Below, piece after piece: positions 57,563-64,000 of a stretch of DNA of 64,000 nucleotides. Within the stretch, counting starts at the first letter, position 1. Each line of letters starts with the position of its first letter. The notes under the pieces are model-generated. The model made no database searches, was not told the DNA's origin, and saw only the letters and a list, made by a program, of their open reading frames with translations. Source of the stretch: an uncultured Prevotellaceae bacterium (lineage in GTDB: Bacteria; Bacteroidota; Bacteroidia; Bacteroidales; Bacteroidaceae); the NCBI GenBank assembly GCA_902790625.1, contig CADASP010000010.1, positions 1 through 64,000 of the forward strand, in the 5' to 3' direction. Made by a program: the position numbers and the translations under genes.

Positions 57563-58797
57563 ACTCGATTACAAGGTTCTTTACCCTATACTGGATTATC
57601 TATTTTCCCACCTGCATCGCGTATAACGACCTGCCGGGATTTCAAAGCATCGACGAGGTGATGACGGCCCTGCTCATCGTTTATACATTTTATCAAAGGA
57701 GGAATCCTGACACCAACGAAGAGCCTTGGAAAGAGTATTTCACCTTCCTGGGCATCTTGGCTTTCTATGTGGTATATTCTCTCTTCATGCAAGTGAATGT
57801 AGCTGGAGCTGTATGGATAGAGTTCGTGCAACAGATAAGACCCTATTCCATCATCTTCTGTACATGGATACTGAATCCCCAGTTTACAGAACGTCAAAAG
57901 AAATGGATGTTGACATCGATGGTCATCACATTAGCATCATGGATTTATCTCCATCCCGAGACCACTCAAAGGGGAGTAGAAGTTGAGTTCCCCGTTCTGG
58001 GGCAGTTGGCTATCTGTACGGGCATGGCATGGTATCTATTCAAAGAGCATACACAAAAGAACAAGCTGATTGCGACTGCAATCGTATTGACAGGCATGCT
58101 GGCCCCGAAGTATAAGTTCATGGGGGAGGTAGTGTGTTTTATTGCGCTGCTGTTCTTCCTAAAGAAACAACTAGACTTCAAGTCGCCCAAGACGACCATT
58201 GCTGTTGTCTTGCTGATGGCAGTGGTGATAGCAGTGGTATGGCAGCGCTTCGACATCTATTATATGTCAGGGTGGAGCAATGCAGCCTTGGCACGCCCCA
58301 TGACCTACAAGACATCACTTTACATTCTATGGGACTACTTCCCGCTTGGGCCTGGCATGGGCACATTTGCCACAAATGGTGCTTGGGTACACTATTCATC
58401 GCTTTATTATGACTATCAGTTGAATAGCATTTGGGGACTCGATGAAGGAGGCGGGTTTATATGCGATGCCTTCTACCCCACATTGTCACAGTATGGCATT
58501 GTGGGGGTCATCCTTTTCTGCATCTTCTGGAAACGTAGGCTGAAAGCCATCAACGAGATTGAGGACATGCACTACTACCGAATAGCACTGATGGTTTTCT
58601 TCTGCCTTGCCATCGAACAAACGGCCGACACGTCGTGGCTCTCAGGCAAAGGCATGGGCTACTGCATGCTGTTGGGGTTATGTCTGAATGCCAACAGGAA
58701 CAACGAATTGGAAGACGATAACGAATCAGACGAATTAAACGAATTGTCACCAGAAATCACAACAGCCCCAGAAGCCCCAAATGCTCCAATCATATAG
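57559..58797 (+). CDS. Wzy-like polysaccharide polymerase
   Basis: A 412-residue membrane protein with ten or more hydrophobic segments and a large loop near 230-310 (FDIYYMSGWSNAALARPMTY, LGPGMGTFATNGAWVHYSS), the pattern of O-antigen polymerase/ligase proteins. It should join repeat units on the outer face of the inner membrane. The hydrophilic C-terminal tail (NRNNELEDDNESDELNELSP) is coded by ACGAAT-rich DNA (58700-58746) that resembles the arms of the MITE-like family. Confidence 0.82.
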   Translation: MNSITRFFTLYWIIYFPTCIAYNDLPGFQSIDEVMTALLIVYTFYQRRNPDTNEEPWKEYFTFLGILAFYVVYSLFMQVNVAGAVWIEFVQQIRPYSIIFCTWILNPQFTERQKKWMLTSMVITLASWIYLHPETTQRGVEVEFPVLGQLAICTGMAWYLFKEHTQKNKLIATAIVLTGMLAPKYKFMGEVVCFIALLFFLKKQLDFKSPKTTIAVVLLMAVVIAVVWQRFDIYYMSGWSNAALARPMTYKTSLYILWDYFPLGPGMGTFATNGAWVHYSSLYYDYQLNSIWGLDEGGGFICDAFYPTLSQYGIVGVILFCIFWKRRLKAINEIEDMHYYRIALMVFFCLAIEQTADTSWLSGKGMGYCMLLGLCLNANRNNELEDDNESDELNELSPEITTAPEAPNAPII

Positions 58798-58798
58798 G

Positions 58799-59359
58799 AT
58801 GAAAACATACGAGTTGCTGGCTAAAATTAGCTTGGTACCAAGCTATCTGTGGGATAAGCTCTGGAGTCCGATTTGGAAACGGGCAATGCACCACTGTGGT
58901 AAAGGAGTCTACTTGCGCCCGATGTCGTCTGACATCAAAGGACTGAAGAACCTGTCTGTAGGCGATGGGACGTCCATTCCGAAAGGGAGCACGTTCTATT
59001 GTACGAATGCCACGCTGACCATAGGGCGAAAAGTAGTCTTCGGCCCCCATCCCACCATAATTACTGGCGACCACCGATCAGACCTCATTGGCAAATACAT
59101 CATCGATATAACTGTAGAAGACAAATTGCCCGAAAACGATGCCCCTGTGGTCATCGAAGACGATGTGTGGTGCGGTGCCAACGTTACCATTCTGAAAGGT
59201 GTAACTATCGGCCATGGCAGTATCATCGCTGCCGGAGCGGTGGTGACACAATCGTTTCCACCCTACTCTATCATCGGAGGCGTACCCGCCAAACTCATCA
59301 AGATGCGCTTTACTGAAGAACAAGCCAAGGAAAACGACAGGCTACTATATGGAAAATAA
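58799..59359 (+). CDS. Hexapeptide-repeat O-acetyltransferase
   Basis: A 186-residue left-handed beta-helix enzyme: LSVGDGTSIPKGSTFYCTNA, TIGRKVVFGPHPTII with the catalytic-type His in TGDHRSD, then VVIEDDVWCGANVTILKGVT and IGHGSIIAAGAVVTQSFPPY, ending IIGGVPAKLIKMRF. It would acetylate a sugar of the capsule using acetyl-CoA. MKTYELL at 58799 follows the polymerase stop by one base; an ATG at 58781 would give six more residues. Confidence 0.9.
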   Translation: MKTYELLAKISLVPSYLWDKLWSPIWKRAMHHCGKGVYLRPMSSDIKGLKNLSVGDGTSIPKGSTFYCTNATLTIGRKVVFGPHPTIITGDHRSDLIGKYIIDITVEDKLPENDAPVVIEDDVWCGANVTILKGVTIGHGSIIAAGAVVTQSFPPYSIIGGVPAKLIKMRFTEEQAKENDRLLYGK

Positions 59360-60425
59360 AAGAGTGTTGGTCGTCGGTTCTGCCGAGCAGAGTGCAGGAG
59401 GTGTGGCTTCTGTCATTCGGTTGATAAAGAAGACACCCGCATGGAAAGAATTCAACTGCTATTGGCTCGGCACGCAGATTCAACGCAACTATCTGTGGAA
59501 ACTGTGGTACGCAGTGAAAGCCAACATCTTGGCACTGTTTATTATTTGGCGGTACGACATCGTGCATTTCCATACCGTTCCCGACAGGATCTGCCTCATC
59601 ATCCAGATGCCTATATTCCTGCTGGCACTATTAGGAAGGAAACACATCATCATGCACATCCACATGGGCAACCAGTTGAAAGACCACACGCAAAACAGGC
59701 TGTTCCTGTGGTGCCTGAAGCGGGCAGACCTCATCATTCTGTTAGCGAAGAAGTGGCAGAAGCTGTTCCAAGAGATGTACGCAGACATCACAACTCCCAC
59801 CACCGTATTATATAACGCCTGCGAGGAAGTGCCGGAAGTACCCTTTGAAGAGAAAGAGAAAATCATCATCATGGCGGCCTACTTCAATGACAATAAGGCT
59901 CCTGACCTGTTGCTGAAAGCATGGCAGAAGATTGGAAGACAGCATCCTGACTGGAGGGTTTACATGCTGGGCAATGGTGAAGTGGAGCGTTATCAGCGAA
60001 TGGCGAAGGAGATGGGGCTGGCGGACACCGTAACGTTTACAGGCTATATCGTCGGAAAAGAAAAAGAAGAGTTCTTCCGCAAAGCCAGCATCTTGTGCAT
60101 GTGTTCCTACGAAGAAGGATTCCCCATGGTGGTTCTGGAAGCATGGGCATACAGCATCTGCGTGGTCACGACTCCCGTAGGCGGTTTACCTGACGTGCTG
60201 GAGGATGGCCGCAACGCTTTGGTTTTTGATTTCGGTAACTGGGAAGGTATGGCAGATAGACTCTCATACATCATTGAGCATGAAGGCACGCGAAAGGACA
60301 TGGCTGATTATTCAAGAATATTTGTATATGAACATTTTTCAGCAGACACAATTAGTAATGAAATGACTGCCATTTATCATTCACTGACAAGCAAAGAACA
60401 AGATAATTGTAGTTCATCTACCTGA
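59349..60425 (+). CDS. GT4-family glycosyltransferase
   Basis: A 358-residue GT-B enzyme: RVLVVGSAEQSAGGVASVIR at the start, IIMHIHMGNQLKD, then the C-terminal half with IIMAAYFNDNKAPDLLLKAW, WRVYMLGNGEVERYQRMAKE, VTFTGYIVGKEKEEFFRKAS and the donor motif SYEEGFPMVVLEAWAYSICV. It overlaps the acetyltransferase gene by eleven bases. Confidence 0.92.
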   Translation: MENKRVLVVGSAEQSAGGVASVIRLIKKTPAWKEFNCYWLGTQIQRNYLWKLWYAVKANILALFIIWRYDIVHFHTVPDRICLIIQMPIFLLALLGRKHIIMHIHMGNQLKDHTQNRLFLWCLKRADLIILLAKKWQKLFQEMYADITTPTTVLYNACEEVPEVPFEEKEKIIIMAAYFNDNKAPDLLLKAWQKIGRQHPDWRVYMLGNGEVERYQRMAKEMGLADTVTFTGYIVGKEKEEFFRKASILCMCSYEEGFPMVVLEAWAYSICVVTTPVGGLPDVLEDGRNALVFDFGNWEGMADRLSYIIEHEGTRKDMADYSRIFVYEHFSADTISNEMTAIYHSLTSKEQDNCSSST

Positions 60426-60494
60426 TGCACTCCAGCAAATCATCCAAAGATAATATTGGAGGTTCAAATAAAATAGTTGTTTAGATTATCTACA

Positions 60495-61733
60495 ATGAAG
60501 GTATTAGTTAGTGCATACGCATGCTCACCAAATATGGGCAGTGAGCCAGGGATGGGGTGGAACTGGTGTGTAAACCTGGCAAAGCATTGCGAACTACACA
60601 TTATAACGGAAGGTGAGTTCCGAGACAAGATTGAGGAAATGGTTCCGACGTTAGTTCAGGGTGCAAACATGCATTTCTATTATCTTCCTGTTACGGAGAA
60701 AGTCAGGCGGATGTGTTGGAACCAAGGCGACTGGCGTTTCTACTATTACTACAGGGAATGGCAGAAAAAGACTTTGGAGTTGGCAAGGAAGATTTGCGAA
60801 GATGAGGCTATAGACATTCTGCATCAACTAAACATGATTGGATTCCGTGAACCTGGATATCTTTGGAAGATAAGTCAAGAAACGGGCATCCCATTTGTAT
60901 GGGGACCCGTAGATGCAAAAGAGTCCTTTCCTATGGCATACGCTGCTGAAGCCCCGTGGAAGACACGACTATTCCTTCGACTTAAAAACGGCATTACCCG
61001 ATGGCAACTAAGATATAACCGAAGAGTAAAAGAAGCAGTCAGAACATCGGCTGCTTTATTGTCAGCCTCGTCTAACTCAGTATATAGTTTCAAGAAATAC
61101 TTCGGCGTTGACAGTCGATTAGTTAACGAGACGGGATTATCAGTCATCCAAGGCCAAAAACGCACAAAGGAGAAGAACAGCTTTGACATTCTATGGGTAG
61201 GGAAATCAGACTTTCGGAAGCAACTATCGTTAGCACTCAAAACCGTAAAAACGGCTATGAAAGACAACCTGTTATTTCATATAGTTGGAAGTGACGAAGA
61301 GGTACATAGAAAGGAAGCTGAAAAACTCTGCATTTCCAACCATTGTGTGTTTCATGGTGCCATTAGCCACGATGAGGTATTTAACATCATGAATCAAGCA
61401 GACGTACTACTGTTCACCAGTGTTGCAGAAGGGACGCCCCATGTCGTTTTAGAGGCAATAAGTTGCGGACTACCCATTATTTGTTTTAAAACCTGTGGCC
61501 AAGGCGATTGTGTTACAGATGATATCGGCATAAAGATTCCACTTACAAATCCTGCCCAATCAGTTTTAAATATTTCCAAAGCCATCGAGTATCTGTACTA
61601 CCACCGCAACATATTAACAGCAATGTCAAAAAACTGCCAGAAAAGAGCAGAGAAGCTTTCATGGGAAAGCAAAGCCCAAAAGATGGTATTGCTGTATGAA
61701 GAAGTGTTGAAAAAAAATGCTAAGGCTGTCTGA
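60495..61733 (+). CDS. GT4-family glycosyltransferase
   Basis: A 412-residue GT-B enzyme starting MKVLVSAYACSPNMGSEPGM (the GSE/GMGW pattern of GT4 enzymes). The C-terminal half has FDILWVGKSDFRKQLSLALK, LLFHIVGSDEEVHR, VFHGAISHDEVFNIMNQADV and TSVAEGTPHVVLEAISCGLP, the EGxPxVxLEA donor motif. The ATG at 60477 would add six unlikely residues. It overlaps the next gene by 17 bases. Confidence 0.9.
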   Translation: MKVLVSAYACSPNMGSEPGMGWNWCVNLAKHCELHIITEGEFRDKIEEMVPTLVQGANMHFYYLPVTEKVRRMCWNQGDWRFYYYYREWQKKTLELARKICEDEAIDILHQLNMIGFREPGYLWKISQETGIPFVWGPVDAKESFPMAYAAEAPWKTRLFLRLKNGITRWQLRYNRRVKEAVRTSAALLSASSNSVYSFKKYFGVDSRLVNETGLSVIQGQKRTKEKNSFDILWVGKSDFRKQLSLALKTVKTAMKDNLLFHIVGSDEEVHRKEAEKLCISNHCVFHGAISHDEVFNIMNQADVLLFTSVAEGTPHVVLEAISCGLPIICFKTCGQGDCVTDDIGIKIPLTNPAQSVLNISKAIEYLYYHRNILTAMSKNCQKRAEKLSWESKAQKMVLLYEEVLKKNAKAV

Positions 61734-62448
61734 TCTTCATTTAGTAGGCTCAAAAAGCGAACTGGGCATGATTCCTGAGGGCAAGGTGCTCATCAACACC
61801 ATTAATGCGCACTCATATAACGTGGCGCAGAAGGATGCAGCATTTGCGGAGGCTTTGACCATGGGCGATTACCTGTTGCCGGATGGGGCGAGCATCGTGA
61901 AGGCATGCCGATGGCTCAAGGGGAGGACTCTGCCGAAGGAGAGAATAGCAGGATGGGATTTTTTTGCTTTCGAGATGGCCCGACTCAGCGAGAACAGCAA
62001 CCGTCATCCATGCGTGATGTTTATGGGGTCGTCAGAGCTGGTGCTGGCGAAGATACGGGAACGGGCCGCCAAGGACTATCCAAACATAGAGGTAGTGACT
62101 TTTTCACCACCCTTCAAGTCTGAGTTCACAGACGAGGACAACACAGCCATCATCAATGCCATCAACCAAGTGAATCCAGACCTGCTGTGGATTGGAATGA
62201 CCGCGCCGAAACAGGAGAAATGGACGTGGCAGCATTGGAAAGAGCTGGACATCCACTGCCACGTGGGTACCATCGGGGCGGTGTTCGACTTTTATGCGGG
62301 CACCGCGAAACGGGCGCCACTCTGGATGCAACGCCATTCCCAGGAATGGCTCTACCGCCTGGCGAAAGAGCCGAAGCGCATGTGGCGCAGATACATTATC
62401 GGCAATCCGCTCTTTATCTTCAGAATCGTTAAAGAGAAAATGAAATGA
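61717..62448 (+). CDS. WecG/TagA/CpsF family glycosyltransferase
   Basis: A 243-residue enzyme: VLINTINAHSYNVAQKDAAF, DYLLPDGASIVKACRWLKG, RIAGWDFFAFEMA, VMFMGSSELVLAKIRERAAK, PDLLWIGMTAPKQEKW and GTIGAVFDFYAGTAKRAPLW are all family blocks (the DG in PDGASIV and the GxxxxPKQE loop). Such enzymes transfer UDP-activated HexNAc(A) onto a lipid-linked sugar. The DNA is again GC-rich, so the mosaic region ends near here. Confidence 0.93.
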   Translation: MLRLSDLHLVGSKSELGMIPEGKVLINTINAHSYNVAQKDAAFAEALTMGDYLLPDGASIVKACRWLKGRTLPKERIAGWDFFAFEMARLSENSNRHPCVMFMGSSELVLAKIRERAAKDYPNIEVVTFSPPFKSEFTDEDNTAIINAINQVNPDLLWIGMTAPKQEKWTWQHWKELDIHCHVGTIGAVFDFYAGTAKRAPLWMQRHSQEWLYRLAKEPKRMWRRYIIGNPLFIFRIVKEKMK

Positions 62449-63863
62449 CCCGACGTAACAACCAAACGAACACACTCATCAAGCGGTTGGTCATTGTGGG
62501 CGACATACTGCTGCTATGCGGCTTGCTGCTATTGTTCCGCTGGCAGCATCCTGCCATGAGCCAGTGGAGCAACCACACGACCGAGACGTTCTGGGTGGTG
62601 TGTATCATGGCGATGCTGCTGGCGCAGTGGAAGTTCAGCACCATCATACACCTGCGCCTCATCTCTGGCGGCGACATCCTGCGCAGGGTCTTTGAACTCA
62701 GCACCACTCAAACCATCGTAGCATATTTGGTGATGAAAGTTGTCGACAGTTCAATGCCTGTCGGTTGGCTCCTGGTACAAATAGGACTATGCCAAATGCT
62801 GATGCTTACCTTGGTGCGGCTGATAGAAAGAAGCGCCATCAAACGGTTCCGCCGCGCCGGTATGAACACCCGAACGGTGACATTCATTGGCGCCGACCCC
62901 GTGCTGCTCACCCTCTACGACAAGCTCAACAACAACCCCACGCTGGGCTATCTTGTGATGGGATACTATGCTGACAGCGACATCAGCGAAAGTCAGAAGG
63001 GAAACGGGAGCCTTAGCCGAAAGGGGACGCTTCAAGAGCTGATGGCAGAGCTCAAGGCGGGCAAAACGCTCGACCTGGGCGACGAGGTGTATGTCTGCCT
63101 TCCACGAAACGAACGGCAGAAGCTGAAGGAGTTGTCAGACTACTGCGACAGCCACGTCATACATTTCTATTACATACCGGCCACCGAGGAGCGACTGGAC
63201 CTGAACCTGAAACGGGAGTTTCTTGACGACATGGAGGTGTTCACCACCCACGAAGTGCCGTTAGAGAACTTTGCCAACAGGATGGTGAAGCGAGCGTTCG
63301 ATATCACCTATTCCATCTTCACCCTCCTACTGTGTCTCCCGCTGCTGCCCTTTATTGCCCTCATCATCAAATGGCAGAGTCCGGGCCCCATCTTCTTCCG
63401 TCAGCAGCGCACAGGCATCAACGGCAAGGTGTTCATGTGCTATAAGTTTCGCTCCATGCACACCAACATTGATGCCGACAAGCTACAGGCAACGAAGGAC
63501 GACCCGCGCAAGTTTGCCTTTGGCAGCTTCATGCGCAAATATAACATCGACGAGTTGCCACAGTTCTGGAACGTGTTGAAAGGTACCATGAGCATTGTGG
63601 GGCCACGACCTCACATGTTGCTCCACACCGAGACTTATTCACAGCAGATTGGCACCTATATGGTGCGCCACTTCGTGAAGCCTGGCATCACCGGCTGGGC
63701 ACAGGTGACGGGCTTCCGTGGCGAGACGAAAGAGCTGTGGCAGATGGAGGAGCGTGTGAAGCGCGACATCTGGTACATTGAGAATTGGAGCATCTGGCTC
63801 GACCTGCGCATCGTTTGGATGACACTGAAAAGCATGTTCATCCACGACAAGCAGGCTTATTAG
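62445..63863 (+). CDS. Undecaprenyl-phosphate sugar phosphotransferase (initiating)
   Basis: A 472-residue polyprenyl glycosylphosphotransferase of the WcaJ type that starts repeat-unit synthesis by moving sugar-1-phosphate to undecaprenyl phosphate. Four N-terminal helices precede a CoA-binding-like domain (TVTFIGADPVLLTLYDKL) and a fifth helix, ITYSIFTLLLCLPLLPFIAL. The catalytic domain holds KWQSPGPIFFRQQRTGINGK, FRSMHTN, RKYNIDELPQFWNVLKGTMS, VGPRPHM and ITGWAQVTGFRGET. It is the last gene of the operon, overlapping the WecG-like gene by four bases. Confidence 0.95.
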   Translation: MTRRNNQTNTLIKRLVIVGDILLLCGLLLLFRWQHPAMSQWSNHTTETFWVVCIMAMLLAQWKFSTIIHLRLISGGDILRRVFELSTTQTIVAYLVMKVVDSSMPVGWLLVQIGLCQMLMLTLVRLIERSAIKRFRRAGMNTRTVTFIGADPVLLTLYDKLNNNPTLGYLVMGYYADSDISESQKGNGSLSRKGTLQELMAELKAGKTLDLGDEVYVCLPRNERQKLKELSDYCDSHVIHFYYIPATEERLDLNLKREFLDDMEVFTTHEVPLENFANRMVKRAFDITYSIFTLLLCLPLLPFIALIIKWQSPGPIFFRQQRTGINGKVFMCYKFRSMHTNIDADKLQATKDDPRKFAFGSFMRKYNIDELPQFWNVLKGTMSIVGPRPHMLLHTETYSQQIGTYMVRHFVKPGITGWAQVTGFRGETKELWQMEERVKRDIWYIENWSIWLDLRIVWMTLKSMFIHDKQAY

Positions 63864-63919
63864 CTCCGTCATTCACGCCAACGCCTCATAGCAACTGAGC
63901 AACGCCCTTTCCAGCACAT

Positions 63920-63995
63920 AGCGAGAGCCGAGACTGCATCTGCAATCCCGGCTCTCGCTGTGTATGCCCCCATCTGCGCAACATAGCGAGGGGGC
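63920..63995 (+). terminator. Two hairpins after the capsule operon
   Basis: AGCGAGAGCCG pairs with CGGCTCTCGCT (63920-63959), and GCCCCC with GGGGGC (63966-63995). No T tract is visible before the window ends, so the termination role is inferred from position. Confidence 0.5.
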
Positions 63996-64000
63996 ATTAC

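Overview
The window looks like a chromosomal segment of a Bacteroidota species close to Prevotella (Prevotellaceae). Signs of this are promoters of the TAnnTTTG (-7) type in front of many genes, an UpxY-type antiterminator heading a capsule locus, TonB-dependent receptors, BspA-like and dockerin-tailed secreted proteins, many SCxx/ACxx lipoproteins, an HU/'smalltalk' gene pair, and a host of short dispersed repeats. No rRNA, tRNA or CRISPR was found. The backbone is GC-rich; the inner part of the capsule locus (about 50-61.7 kb) and the large surface-protein gene at 40.8-44.2 kb look clearly more AT-rich by eye.

Region by region: 1-9 kb is mostly minus strand and holds a cut-off lipoprotein, a Kelch/AraC membrane-anchored regulator, an acetyltransferase, a C_GCAxxG_C_C protein, a retropepsin-like lipoprotein, a probable two-gene operon (GH35-like hydrolase then adenine deaminase) and a flavin-binding-fold lipoprotein, with at least three decayed gene ends between them. 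9-16.5 kb has a large secreted protein, a BASS transporter, a serine hydrolase lipoprotein, a flavocytochrome-type lipoprotein and MsrA. 16.9-19.6 kb is a DUF2271 protein plus a GH51 arabinofuranosidase. 20.2-24.75 kb is a phosphate module: a Na/Pi cotransporter with four 11-bp-spaced PHO-box repeats in its promoter, and a PhoB/PhoR-like two-component pair with a second, smaller box. 24.8-29.1 kb is nrfH-nrfA-resB-ccsA, a self-contained nitrite-to-ammonia reduction and cytochrome c maturation operon, ending in a chimeric remnant ORF. 29.2-33.9 kb is an M28 peptidase / unknown membrane protein / lipoprotein / TonB receptor operon. 34.0-36.3 kb is bounded by a pair of roughly 184-bp inverted repeats and contains the smalltalk and HU genes plus repeat debris. 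36.5-40.3 kb has RidA, another TonB receptor and an alkaline phosphatase. 40.8-44.2 kb is a BspA-like, dockerin-tailed secreted protein.

45.2-63.9 kb is a nearly unbroken plus-strand capsule/exopolysaccharide operon: antitermination (UpxY), export (Wza-like), chain-length control kinase (Wzc-like), PHP-type phosphatase, flippase, polymerase, an ATP-grasp protein, several glycosyltransferases, an acetyltransferase, a WecG/TagA-type transferase and the initiating undecaprenyl-phosphate sugar transferase.

The most unusual theme is repeat traffic. At least eight families of short repeats occur here, and several have been absorbed into reading frames: a MITE-like arm supplies the start of the GH35 gene, a 38-bp inverted repeat supplies the end of the BASS transporter, and 7-bp tandem repeats plus another repeat lie inside the capsule phosphatase gene, where slippage would change the frame. 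A 49-bp piece of the GH51 gene is repeated 5.8 kb away on the far side of the phosphate module.
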